Below, piece after piece: positions 42,315-51,623 of a stretch of DNA of 64,000 nt (positions are counted from its first letter, which is position 1; every line of letters begins with the position of its first letter). A program made the position numbers and the translations under genes. The notes under the pieces were generated by a model. It did not search any database, had not been told where the DNA came from, and saw only the letters and a list, made by a program, of their open reading frames with translations. The stretch is from Akkermansiaceae bacterium (GTDB taxonomy: Bacteria; Verrucomicrobiota; Verrucomicrobiia; Verrucomicrobiales; Akkermansiaceae): NCBI GenBank assembly GCA_903919975.1, contig CAIXKE010000023.1, positions 78,224 to 142,223 of the forward strand, in the 5' to 3' direction.

Positions 42315-43214
42315 TCACGCGCCTAGGCGCTTGCGTTCGGCTAACAGTTCATTGAGGAAATCCGACGGGCTGCGGTCGGTGGTGGCGATCCGGAAATCGA
42401 CGCGCAACGAGCCGCAGCGCGCGCGGAAGCCATCGATAGCTGCGCCGATGGCTTCCTGATAAGCATGGCGAACGAGCGCGGCATCCGCTTCTAAGCGCTC
42501 GTCGGTTTCCATGTCGATGAAATCGGAGACGCCGTCGAAGGGCAGGTCGAGTTCGGCAGGATCGAGCACTTGAACGAGCACCACGTCATGGCCGCGGCGG
42601 CGGAAGTGAGCCAGCGCGCGGAACACCGCTTCCGGATCATCTAGCAAATCCGACATCATCAGCACCAGCCCACGGCGGGCCATGCCTTCGGCGAGCGCCT
42701 CAAGCGCCTTACCGGAATCCGTGCGGCCGCCGGGTTGGTGGGAACCGAGAGCTTCGAGAAAATGCCGGACATGGCGCGAGCCGCCCTTGGCCGGAAGCCA
42801 GCGCCGAACCTCGTCATCATAGATGACGAGGCCCACGGAATCCTGCTGGTGATTCGCGAGATAAGCGGCTTGGGCCGCGAGTTCGCGGGCGAATTCGAAT
42901 TTGGTGATTTTTCCCGAGTGTTTGAAATCCATCGACGCCGAGGCATCGAGCACGAGGTGGACGCGAAGGCTGGTTTCCTCCTGAAACTGTTTGATGTAAT
43001 AGCGCTCGCTGCGACCAAAGACCTTCCAGTCCAGATGCCGAAGGCTGTCGCCCTGGACATAGTCACGGTGATCGCGGAACTCCACGCTCGCACCTTTCAA
43101 CACGCTCGAATGTCGGCCCGCCCTCCCGCCCTCCGCCGTCCAGCGCGAGCCGAGCAGAAGATGATCGAGCTGCCGCATGGTCTCGGCTGATAGAAAGTCG
43201 CTGAATCCGGACAT
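42315..43214 (-). CDS. DUF58 domain protein
   Basis: The 299-residue cytoplasmic protein contains the DUF58 signature (HLDWKVFGRSERYYIKQFQE) followed by a VWA metal-site motif HLVLDASASM and GLVIYDDEVRRW. DUF58 proteins are standard partners of MoxR ATPases. Only a single C lies between the start codon and a 42-base heptamer repeat tract, so no Shine-Dalgarno sequence is present. Confidence 0.9.
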   Translation of the reverse strand: MSGFSDFLSAETMRQLDHLLLGSRWTAEGGRAGRHSSVLKGASVEFRDHRDYVQGDSLRHLDWKVFGRSERYYIKQFQEETSLRVHLVLDASASMDFKHSGKITKFEFARELAAQAAYLANHQQDSVGLVIYDDEVRRWLPAKGGSRHVRHFLEALGSHQPGGRTDSGKALEALAEGMARRGLVLMMSDLLDDPEAVFRALAHFRRRGHDVVLVQVLDPAELDLPFDGVSDFIDMETDERLEADAALVRHAYQEAIGAAIDGFRARCGSLRVDFRIATTDRSPSDFLNELLAERKRLGA

Positions 43215-43215
43215 G

Positions 43216-43257
43216 TGAAAATTGAAAATTGAAAATTGAAAATTGAAAATTGAAAAT
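43216..43257. repeat. Heptanucleotide tandem repeat (TGAAAAT)6
   Basis: Six perfect copies of tgaaaat run from 43216 to 43257, with a partial seventh. They fill most of the 58-base space between the DUF4159 gene and the DUF58 start codon. On the mRNA the unit is AUUUUCA. The tract takes up the whole ribosome-binding region and has no stop codon in any frame. Confidence 0.95.
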
Positions 43258-43272
43258 TGAAATTTCAGATCA

Positions 43273-44748
43273 TCACCGGATGAGGGCGTGGAAGAGGATG
43301 TTCACGCCGAGCGCGGTGGAATCGGCGGATTCATAGCCGATGGCGTAGGGCGCGGGTGCTTGTTCCCATCCGGCGGATAGATCCCGAGGGCAATAGATCA
43401 CCGCGGCGGTGCCGTTGATTTCCGCAGAGAACAATTCGGGAGCGGTCATTGCGCGTTTGTCGAGCACGGCGGCGAGCGCCGGACGGGTTTTCACGGTGGC
43501 TAATGCGTTGGGTTCGTGGAGCAGTGAGGAGTCAGCGGTGACCGGCAAGAGCGGATGCTCGGGCAGGATTTTCGCTATTTCCGCGCGGAAGGCGGTATCG
43601 AAGGTGGATCGTCCCTCGCCGGCCTCGGCGAAGAGCACGCCACCCTTCATGAGGAACTGCCGGAGGTTCGCCCGCTCGTTGGCGCTGAGCGCGAAGTCGG
43701 TGGTTCCGGTTAGATAAAGCAGCGGAGTCTCGAACATCGAGGCGTCGGACAACGTGACATCGCGCGACTCGAAGGAGACAGGTGCGCCGGTGGTTTCGTT
43801 GAACTTGCGCAGCAACATCGGCAACGCGGACGGCCGGGTTTTCCACGGCCCGGCATGAGCGACCCAGCCGACACGCAGGCTACCCGCCTTGCTGCCGCCA
43901 GCGTCCGCGAGTTCCACACTCTTACCCGCGCTGTGACCGGCCTCTTGCATGGCGGTGACGTAGGAAATCAGATTCGCGCCGAGCCGTTGGGCGTCGGCAT
44001 CCTCATAGCCCCAGCTATCATGGCGGTTTTTTTCCCAGCCCATCGCAATATCGAAACGTGAGATCAGGATCGCCGTGCGGTTGTCGATGTCCACGCCATC
44101 GATCCATGGAAAATTGTCAATGACCACGCCATCCTTGATGGCGCGCTCGCGGTATTTCACGTGCTTGATGTCGTGGTAGGCGTGGAATGCCGGGTGATCG
44201 AGCCGCAAGCGATAGACCGGGTTTTCCGGCAGAATCTGCTGCGCAGCCTTAACGGCGGACTGATAGAAATCCGGGTGTCCGACCAGCGCGTTGAACAGGA
44301 TGGTTCCGCCGTTGCGGACATATTCCCGTAGGCGTGATATTTCCTCCGGTGTCAGTTCGAAAGGCTTGTAACCGGAGCGGTAAAGCACCGGGTTTTCGCG
44401 GGGATTGGTGGAGACTTCCTTCCAAGTCTTGATGTTCGAGCTGAAGCTCGCGCCCATTTCACCGCTCATCCACTCGAGAAGCTTCTTCAGGTCATTGGGC
44501 GTGCGCGACCAATCCTCGGCGTCGTTGGTGCGGATCTTGGTGAGCAGGACCGGTGGCTGCGGCGGGTTTTTGCGTTCCTGGCGTTTCTGCGGCACTACCG
44601 GATACGGCAGCGGCGGCATGCCTTCAGACGAAGAAACTTGAGCGGGTGGCGGTTTCGGTTTCTCAAGCGGCGGCGGCTCGGGTGGTAGCGGCAACGCCGC
44701 CGCAAAGCCAGCGAAGATAGCGCAAATAATGACGAACCGAGTTTTCAT
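43273..44748 (-). CDS. Secreted protein with two DUF4159-like domains
   Basis: The 491-residue protein has a signal peptide (MKTRFVIICAIFAGFAAALP) and a Pro-rich linker. Residues about 70-250 match DUF4159 (SGYKPFELTPEEISRLREYV, GGTILFNALVGHP). A second half repeats the pattern (VGWVAHAGPWKTRPSALPML, LTGTTDFALSANERANLRQF, GGVLFAEAGEG). The two halves look like a tandem duplication. I chose ATG 44748 because the extra 34 upstream codons show no signal sequence. It is the first gene of the nine-gene run. The 345-base gap upstream (44749-45093) has no gene or clear promoter that I can see. Confidence 0.78.
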   Translation of the reverse strand: MKTRFVIICAIFAGFAAALPLPPEPPPLEKPKPPPAQVSSSEGMPPLPYPVVPQKRQERKNPPQPPVLLTKIRTNDAEDWSRTPNDLKKLLEWMSGEMGASFSSNIKTWKEVSTNPRENPVLYRSGYKPFELTPEEISRLREYVRNGGTILFNALVGHPDFYQSAVKAAQQILPENPVYRLRLDHPAFHAYHDIKHVKYRERAIKDGVVIDNFPWIDGVDIDNRTAILISRFDIAMGWEKNRHDSWGYEDADAQRLGANLISYVTAMQEAGHSAGKSVELADAGGSKAGSLRVGWVAHAGPWKTRPSALPMLLRKFNETTGAPVSFESRDVTLSDASMFETPLLYLTGTTDFALSANERANLRQFLMKGGVLFAEAGEGRSTFDTAFRAEIAKILPEHPLLPVTADSSLLHEPNALATVKTRPALAAVLDKRAMTAPELFSAEINGTAAVIYCPRDLSAGWEQAPAPYAIGYESADSTALGVNILFHALIR

Positions 44749-45093
44749 GTCTGTGAGAAGCATGCACCCCTTTCCTGAAAAGGGAAGCATGGGAATACAA
44801 CGCCTCAATGTTCCCAAATGTTTCGCAACCAAGAGGCATTTGCAAACCAATCACAAGCATCTCCGCTGACCACGTCTCGTTCTTGGGCCCGCGACGGAAC
44901 CCTTTTAAATCATCGTGCGGGGCAAGATAGGGAGTGATGAATCGGTTTTCGAAAGATCACGACAGGTGAATTTACACTGCGGCTCAACCAGTCGCCTGCG
45001 GCCAAAAACCACAAGACAAGAGAACTTCGCGCGTCTCTTTGGTCCAATGGACAGGAATGTCCACCCTCCGACAAAAGAACTCCACATTACTGC

Positions 45094-46590
45094 TCAGCGG
45101 CCACTCATCGATCCGATCAGGGCAGCGGTGATCGGATCTAGCAAGAGCGCGGGGAACAGCCCGAGAACAACGAGCGCCGCTGCGGGAATTCCGACCGCCA
45201 GCGCGTGACTCGCCGTGATGGGGCTCTCCTCTCCCGCTTCAGCGGACTCCTTGACAAAGGCTTGTTTCAGGATACTCAGATAGTAGTAGAGCGAGATCGC
45301 ACTCATGATCGAAGCGAGTCCGACCAACCAGGTCAGGCCTGGATCGCCGCCGTGGGTGGATGCGGACAGCGCGGCGCTGAACATGGCGAACTTGCCGGCG
45401 AATCCCGCTAAGGGTGGAATCCCGGCAAGTGAGGCGAGGAACACTAGCAAAGCCACCGCCTGCAGCGGCGAACGGTGGACAAGTCCGGCAAATGAGGTGG
45501 GCGAATCGTTTCCGCGATTGCGCTCGACGGCGGCAGTCACGGCCAATGTGCCGAGCGTGGCGAGGCCATAGACGACCACGTAGAACAAGGCGGCTCCTGC
45601 GGCGGATGCACCATTCGCACAGAGACCGACGAGTAGGTAACCGGTATTAGCGACGGCCGAGTATGCGAGCAAGCGCCGGACGCTGGTTTGGGCGAGGGCG
45701 AGAACGTTTCCGAAAATCATCGAAACCGCAGCCAACACGCCGATCCACAGCGACCAACCGGCGACCATGCCACCCCATGCCGCGGAACCGGAGGCGGCGC
45801 TGAAACCGATCAACAGAAAACGCACAAGCACCACCATGCCGACCGCTTTTGAGGCGGCGGAAATCAGCGCGACGCTGGTCGCCGGAGCACCCTGATAGAC
45901 ATCCGGAGCCCAGTAGTGGAATGGTGCGGCGGCGAGCTTGAATCCAATGCCGACGACCACCATCACGAGCCCGGCGATGGCCAGTGGCGATGTCGGGTTT
46001 TCAGCGAGTTTCACGGCCAATTCCGGCAGCGTGGCCGCATTCGAAAAGCCATAAACCAAACTCAGGCCGAACAGCAGGAAGGCTGCCGAGACGCCGCCAA
46101 ACAAGAAATACTTGAGCGAAGCCTCCGAGGCGCGTGCCGTACGTGGAAATCCGGCGAGCAGATAGAGCGAGAGGCTCGCAAGTTCGAGCGCTACGAAGAG
46201 GAATAGCAGATGGTTGGTTCCGCTCGTCAGCGACAACCCGGTCAAGGCGAACAATATCAGCGCGAAGAACTCGCCGGGGTTCTGGATTTCCCGCCGGGCG
46301 GGCGGAAGAAGAATGGCTAACAATCCGAGCCCCAGCACCACCGCCTTGAAGATTCTTGCGAGCGGATCCATCGAGATCAACTGGCTGCCCGAATCGATAT
46401 TCGACGGCATGTTGAAGATTGCGAATCCCGCGAGAATCACCCCGATCGCCGAGATGGCGGAGGCGGTGGCATTGGCGATCGGCTTGCCGGTTTTCGCCTC
46501 GGTGGCGACGGCCACACCGAGTAGAAGAAGCGCCGTGACGACCAGCACGGCCTCCGGTAACAATTGGATGAATAGCGTGGAATAATTCAC
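45094..46590 (-). CDS. nuoN: Complex I subunit NuoN
   Basis: The 498-residue membrane subunit is one of the antiporter-like parts of complex I. About 14 spans are visible. The family core GFKLAAAPFHYWAPDVYQG keeps the TM7-type Lys, and LLAYSAVANTGYLLVG is present. The start overlaps the second nuoM by four bases. It is the last gene of the nuo operon; no intrinsic terminator is evident downstream. Confidence 0.95.
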   Translation of the reverse strand: MNYSTLFIQLLPEAVLVVTALLLLGVAVATEAKTGKPIANATASAISAIGVILAGFAIFNMPSNIDSGSQLISMDPLARIFKAVVLGLGLLAILLPPARREIQNPGEFFALILFALTGLSLTSGTNHLLFLFVALELASLSLYLLAGFPRTARASEASLKYFLFGGVSAAFLLFGLSLVYGFSNAATLPELAVKLAENPTSPLAIAGLVMVVVGIGFKLAAAPFHYWAPDVYQGAPATSVALISAASKAVGMVVLVRFLLIGFSAASGSAAWGGMVAGWSLWIGVLAAVSMIFGNVLALAQTSVRRLLAYSAVANTGYLLVGLCANGASAAGAALFYVVVYGLATLGTLAVTAAVERNRGNDSPTSFAGLVHRSPLQAVALLVFLASLAGIPPLAGFAGKFAMFSAALSASTHGGDPGLTWLVGLASIMSAISLYYYLSILKQAFVKESAEAGEESPITASHALAVGIPAAALVVLGLFPALLLDPITAALIGSMSGR

Positions 46591-48068
46591 GGCAGGGAGA
46601 GGATCGAGTTGAACAAGGGCGAGCGCAGGCCGTCATCGATGAGGACAATCCATGGTTTCGGATAGATCCCGATGGCGAGCGAAACAGCGAGCAACAAGCT
46701 GATGGCGGAGATTTCAGGCCAGGTCAGCGGCGGTAACGCGTGCGCTGCGGCATCCGTCGGCGTGCGATTGGGGAAGCAGGTTTTCTGCAGCGCCCGCAAT
46801 GAGAAGGCCCCCGTCAGGATGATGCCGATGGCCACTGCGATGGTCAGCCATGGGTAGGCTTGCCAGAGACCGATGACCACCGAGATTTCCGCGACGAATC
46901 CGCTGAAGCCGGGCATGCCCATCGAGGCCGCGGTGGCCAGAGTGAAGGCGATCGCCACGCCTGGCAGGGTTTTCCAGAGATCGAATTCCTTGAGCGCAGC
47001 AAGGTCCCGCGTGTGGGTGCGTTCATAGACCACGCGCCCGGCGATACCGAACAGCAGACCGGCGATGATGCCGTGGGAAATCATCTGCAACACCGCGCCG
47101 CGCAGACCCCAGTGGGTGGCGGCAGCCATGCCTAACAGAATGAATCCCATGTGGCTCACCGACGAATAGCCGATCACAAATTTCAAATCCTTCTGCGAAA
47201 GCGCGGTGAGCGCGCCATAAATGATTCCGATCACGGCCAACCCGGCGATCACCGGTTGCCATTGCGCGAATCCCAAAGGAAACAAGGGCATCGCCACGCA
47301 GAGTGCGCCGAAAGCTCCGAGCTTCATCACCACGCCTGCGAGCAACATTGAGGCCGCAGTGGGTGCGGCCACGTGACCCGTTGGGGCCCAAGTGTGGAAC
47401 GGCCAGATGCCGGCCAGCACCGTGAAGCCGAGGAAGAGAATCGGAAACGCCCATGATTGAAGTGCGGGCGAATAACTCGCGGCGGCCAAGTGCGCGATAT
47501 CAAAACTGGTGCCGCCCGCCGCCGCATAGGCCACCGAGATTCCGATCAAGATCAGCGCGCTGGCACCGATCGAATACATCGTAAGCTTCATCGCGCCGTA
47601 TTCCTTGTTCGTCGATCCCCAGATGGCGATGAGCATGTATTTCGGTAGGATCACGATTTCATAAAACACGAACAGCAAGAAGGCATCGCGGCTGAGAAAC
47701 ACGCCATACACGCCGCCGATGATCGTCATGAAGAATGCAAAGAACGCCCGCGGACGATGGGTTACATTCCATGAAAACAAAACCCCCGCGACTGCCACGA
47801 TGCCCGTGAGCAAGAGCAGTGTTAGAGAAAGTCCATCGGCAGCGAGATGGAAACGCGCACCGAGGGATGGGATCCAATCGCAGTCGAACGACCAGACCGC
47901 GCCGGACGGATTGCTGAGGCGGGCGAGACAGGCAACCGCCGCGGCCACCATTCCGACGAGCGATCCCACGAGTGCGATGACCTTGGCGAAGCCAGCGGAG
48001 CGGGCAGGTAGCAGGAGCACCAGCAAGGCGGCGGCAAAAGCGGATGTTAGGGTCCAGGCGGGTGTCAT
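46587..48068 (-). CDS. nuoM2: Complex I subunit NuoM, second copy (NuoM2)
   Basis: The 493-residue protein is a NuoM paralogue. It has the TM5 Glu (FVFYEIVILPKYM, E137), the TM8 Lys (VVMKLGAFG), LSQKDLKFVIGYSSVSHMG and the TM12 Glu (SGFVAEIS). The TM7 segment reads GFTVLAGIWPFHTW where NuoM proteins normally have AVK-P-PFH, so the central proton-path Lys is Leu218. It overlaps nuoM1 and nuoN by four bases each. It probably forms an extra antiporter-like module of the membrane arm. Confidence 0.92.
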   Translation of the reverse strand: MTPAWTLTSAFAAALLVLLLPARSAGFAKVIALVGSLVGMVAAAVACLARLSNPSGAVWSFDCDWIPSLGARFHLAADGLSLTLLLLTGIVAVAGVLFSWNVTHRPRAFFAFFMTIIGGVYGVFLSRDAFLLFVFYEIVILPKYMLIAIWGSTNKEYGAMKLTMYSIGASALILIGISVAYAAAGGTSFDIAHLAAASYSPALQSWAFPILFLGFTVLAGIWPFHTWAPTGHVAAPTAASMLLAGVVMKLGAFGALCVAMPLFPLGFAQWQPVIAGLAVIGIIYGALTALSQKDLKFVIGYSSVSHMGFILLGMAAATHWGLRGAVLQMISHGIIAGLLFGIAGRVVYERTHTRDLAALKEFDLWKTLPGVAIAFTLATAASMGMPGFSGFVAEISVVIGLWQAYPWLTIAVAIGIILTGAFSLRALQKTCFPNRTPTDAAAHALPPLTWPEISAISLLLAVSLAIGIYPKPWIVLIDDGLRSPLFNSILSLP

Positions 48069-49588
48069 GGCAGAGGGCTAAGAAGATCGAGAAGTTCAAG
48101 GATGCCAGCGTTCGAGAATTGAAGCAGCAATTGCGGCCAGATGCCGGGAATGGCGATCAGTAGGATGGCTATGCCGAACACGATGCGCTCGGCGGTGCCG
48201 AGGTCCTGCCATTTCGCCAACGATGGCTTGAGCGGACCGGCGAAAACCTGACGGATCATGCGCAGCAGGAATACGGCGGTGAGCAGCAATCCGGCCACCG
48301 AAACCACCGCCGCCGCAGGCGTCAGTGCGAAGGCACCATTGAAGATGAGAAACTCACCGACAAAGCCGCTTAGGCCCGGTAAACCGAGTGAAGCGAACAC
48401 CGCGATGCCGAAGAGACCGCAGAACACCGGAGTCTGCGCGCGCAAGCCGCCGAAGTCATTCAGGCCGCGCTGGCCGCGACTGCGCGATTCAAGAATCCCA
48501 ATCCCAAAAAACAGCGTGGAGGCGATGACGCCGTGGTTGATGGCCTGCAACACGGTGCCGGACAAGGCGGCTGCAAGCGCGCTGCGATCCGTCTGCACGG
48601 CGGCTGCGGCAGCGATAGCCAACGCGCAGTAGCCGAGGTGATTCACCGAAGAATAGGCGAGCATCCGTTTCAGGTCGGTCTGTGCGAGTGCGGCCATAGC
48701 CCCTAACAACACCGTGGCCACCGCCAGCCAACTCAGCAGCGGTGCGATGGAAGGCAGCACTTCAGGAAACACCGGCAGGAAGATCCGCAGCAATCCGTAA
48801 ACCCCCATCTTCGAGAGCAAGCCCGTGAGCAGCATCGTCACCGGAGTGGGAGCTTCCGCATACGCCGCAGGAAGCCATGCGTGAAACGGCACAACCGGAA
48901 GTTTCACCGCAAGACCGAGAAACACGGCGAGCGCCACGCAGGTGAGAAGTGTGTGGCCGCTGGCACCGGTGAAGGCGAAGGCTTTTTCCAGACCGCCCGC
49001 CAGTTGATGATTGGCAGCGAGCTTGCCGAGCGCATCGAAGTCCATCGTGCCGATGGCGAGTTGCAGGGCGAGAAAACCGACTAACATGAACGCACTGCCG
49101 CCAAGCGTCATGATGAAAAAGCGCAACGCGGCTTTCGGAGCGCCGGTGCCACCCCACAGACGGATGAGCAGGTAGGCCGGAATCAGCGTCAGCTCCCAGC
49201 ACAGGAACCACGGAATGAAATGCCGCGCGGTAAAGACTCCGAACAGGGCGGATTGCAAAACTAGGATCAACGCGAAGTAGGCGCGGTCGCCCTTGCCATT
49301 CAACAACGAGGCCACCACCGCGAATAAGGTCACCAATCCCGTTAGAACCAGGAACAACCACGAGATGCCATCCAAGCTGAAACGCAGGGCTATATCCGCA
49401 TCGGGAATCCATGGCAGCGACCATTCGCGCGAAGACATGACAGGACATCCCAAGCCCCCTGCCAGCAGCAGTGCCAACACCGCCCAACACATCGTGAATT
49501 GGCCGGCGCCCTTGGCACCGAGCCTGGGTTGCAGCGCCAGCAGGACAGCGCCTAAGAGCGGAAGGAGGATGAGCGATAACAGCATCAT
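48065..49588 (-). CDS. nuoM: Complex I subunit NuoM, first copy
   Basis: The 507-residue protein has the canonical NuoM features: LCWELTLIPAYLL with E132, AVKLPVVPFHAWLPAAYAEA with K229 in TM7, LLSKMGVYG, LAQTDLKRMLAYSSVNHLG and LPGLSGFVGEFLIF. The start is four bases after the nuoL stop. Compared with NuoM2 it looks like the standard proton-pumping subunit. Confidence 0.94.
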   Translation of the reverse strand: MMLLSLILLPLLGAVLLALQPRLGAKGAGQFTMCWAVLALLLAGGLGCPVMSSREWSLPWIPDADIALRFSLDGISWLFLVLTGLVTLFAVVASLLNGKGDRAYFALILVLQSALFGVFTARHFIPWFLCWELTLIPAYLLIRLWGGTGAPKAALRFFIMTLGGSAFMLVGFLALQLAIGTMDFDALGKLAANHQLAGGLEKAFAFTGASGHTLLTCVALAVFLGLAVKLPVVPFHAWLPAAYAEAPTPVTMLLTGLLSKMGVYGLLRIFLPVFPEVLPSIAPLLSWLAVATVLLGAMAALAQTDLKRMLAYSSVNHLGYCALAIAAAAAVQTDRSALAAALSGTVLQAINHGVIASTLFFGIGILESRSRGQRGLNDFGGLRAQTPVFCGLFGIAVFASLGLPGLSGFVGEFLIFNGAFALTPAAAVVSVAGLLLTAVFLLRMIRQVFAGPLKPSLAKWQDLGTAERIVFGIAILLIAIPGIWPQLLLQFSNAGILELLDLLSPLP

Positions 49589-49592
49589 GGAT

Positions 49593-51623
49593 TTAACGGG
49601 CGCTTAGCCAGAAATAGAGGATGAGAAGCACGGACATGCCGAGACCGATGGAACGCAGGTAGGCTTGTGGCCTGCCAGATTGGGAACGTGAGGCGGAACT
49701 TGCGCGCTGCTTCAGTCCCGAACAAAGGCTATTGAAGCCGCGGTTAATGCCGCTTTCGTCGGTGGCACCCGTCAGGCGGCCGAAACCTTTGATGAGGCCC
49801 TCGGCCATGCCCATCAGTGGGACGAAGAGCATGCGTTCGAGCATGTCGACGCCGCCGGCAAAAAACGCGAGCGGTCCGATGATTGCTTTTTCATACAGCG
49901 CATCAAAGCCCATCGCGCGTTCGAGAAAATTCCAGAGAGGCCCGAGTTTTCCGGCCAACGGATCGGGAGCGTTGCTATTTTCGGAAGGTTTCCGATAGAT
50001 CATCCACGAAGCACCGACGCCAACAGTGACGATTCCCAGCGAAAGGGCAATCAGCCCCAGCCCGTGACTCAGTGCGCCGCCATCGAAGACTGCGGACTCA
50101 CCTTCGATCCATTTTTCAAACCACGGCCAGATCGGCGTGGCGATGAGAGAAAGCAATACCGCGCCGGCGGCCAGCACGTAGAGAGGAATGAGCATCACCG
50201 ACGGGCTTTCGTGCGGGTGGTGCACGCCGGGTTTGCGCGGCTCGCCGAAGAACACGAGCAGCGCCTGACGAGTCATGTAAAACGCGGTCAGCAACGCGGC
50301 GGATGCGGCTAACAGAAACGGCCCGTAACCGCCTGCCCAGGTCTGCGCGCTGTGAAGAATCCCCTCCTTACTCCAGAAGCCGGAGAACAAGAACGGAAAA
50401 CCGGAGAGCGCCATCATGCCAATCGCGTAGGCGATGAACGTGCGACGCATGGGTTTTGAAAGTCCGCCCATTTTGCGGATGTCCTGTTCGCCGTGGCAGC
50501 CGTGGATCACTGATCCGGCGGAGAGGAAGAGCAACGCCTTGAAGAACGCGTGGCAAATCAGGTGGAGCATTCCCGCAGCCACGCCGCCGGTGCCGAGCGC
50601 TACCATCATGAAACCGAGTTGCGAGACGGTCGAGTATGCGAGAATGCGTTTAAAATCCGTCTGCGCCATGGCAACCAGCGCGGCGTAAAGCGCGGTGATA
50701 CCGCCGACCCATGCGCAGGCCGTTAGAGGAACCGTCAGTCCGCCGCCGTTGGCGAAGATCGGATGCGTCCGGGCGACCATGAAGACACCGGCGGCCACCA
50801 TCGTCGCGGCATGGATGAGCGCGGACACCGGAGTGGGGCCTTCCATCGCATCGGGCAACCACGTGTGGAGTGGTACTTGGCCGGACTTGCCCATGGCTCC
50901 CACGAGCAGCAAAAGGCCCGCGGCAGCGGAAACACTCAGTCCTCCGACAGTTGTGGCTCCCGCCAGCGAGGCGAGCGCGCCGGATTCCAGAAGGCCATTT
51001 CCGCCATCGTAAAACAACAAGGTTCCGGTCTGTGAATACAGCCAGATCATGCCGAGGAAGAACGCCATGTCCCCCACCCTCGTGGTGATGAACGCTTTCT
51101 GCGCAGCGGCTGCGGCGGAGGGTTTTTCAAAGTAGAAACCGATGAGCAGGTAGGATGCGAGGCCAACCAGTTCCCATGCCATGAAAAGCAATAAAAGACT
51201 GTTAGACAGCACCACCATCAGCATCGCGCCGCAGAACATGGAGAGAAATCCGAAGAATCGGCCGAAGCGTTTCTCGTCCGCCATGTAGCCGGTGCTGTAG
51301 ATGAAGATCCACAACGCGACGAAGGTGACCATCGCCGCCATAGATGCACTCAGCGGATCGAGCAGCAGGCCGACTTTAAGCGCGACATCGCCAAAGGTGA
51401 ACCAAGTGACGGGCGCGAAGGCCTCCACTTCCTTGGGCGTCAGGCTGCATGCCAACGCCGCCAGCGCGATCAAGCAGGAGACGAACAAGGCGCCGATCGC
51501 GAGTTTCGAGGCAATTCGGCCGTGTTTATCAGGCAGCAACGCGATGATGCCTCCCGCGATCAGGGGCAGTAGCGGCACCCACCAGAGCAGGTTGGGCAAA
51601 TGAGGTGTTAGGGTTTCAACCAT
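49593..51623 (-). CDS. nuoL: Complex I subunit NuoL with extended C-terminus
   Basis: The 676-residue protein is longer than E. coli NuoL (613). The antiporter core is standard (AMGKSGQVPLHTWLPDAMEG, ALIHAATMVAAGVFMV, AQTDFKRILAYSTVSQLGFM). Between GFDALYEK and the last membrane span there are about 76 residues, against roughly 43 in E. coli by my recall. This is the lateral-helix region, so the helix may be extended to reach an additional subunit. The start overlaps nuoK by eight bases. Confidence 0.95.
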   Translation of the reverse strand: MVETLTPHLPNLLWWVPLLPLIAGGIIALLPDKHGRIASKLAIGALFVSCLIALAALACSLTPKEVEAFAPVTWFTFGDVALKVGLLLDPLSASMAAMVTFVALWIFIYSTGYMADEKRFGRFFGFLSMFCGAMLMVVLSNSLLLLFMAWELVGLASYLLIGFYFEKPSAAAAAQKAFITTRVGDMAFFLGMIWLYSQTGTLLFYDGGNGLLESGALASLAGATTVGGLSVSAAAGLLLLVGAMGKSGQVPLHTWLPDAMEGPTPVSALIHAATMVAAGVFMVARTHPIFANGGGLTVPLTACAWVGGITALYAALVAMAQTDFKRILAYSTVSQLGFMMVALGTGGVAAGMLHLICHAFFKALLFLSAGSVIHGCHGEQDIRKMGGLSKPMRRTFIAYAIGMMALSGFPFLFSGFWSKEGILHSAQTWAGGYGPFLLAASAALLTAFYMTRQALLVFFGEPRKPGVHHPHESPSVMLIPLYVLAAGAVLLSLIATPIWPWFEKWIEGESAVFDGGALSHGLGLIALSLGIVTVGVGASWMIYRKPSENSNAPDPLAGKLGPLWNFLERAMGFDALYEKAIIGPLAFFAGGVDMLERMLFVPLMGMAEGLIKGFGRLTGATDESGINRGFNSLCSGLKQRASSASRSQSGRPQAYLRSIGLGMSVLLILYFWLSAR

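Noticed and set aside
43216..43257. Tandem repeat considered as a CRISPR array
   Set aside because: Seven-base units without spacers do not form a CRISPR array, and no cas gene is present anywhere in the window.
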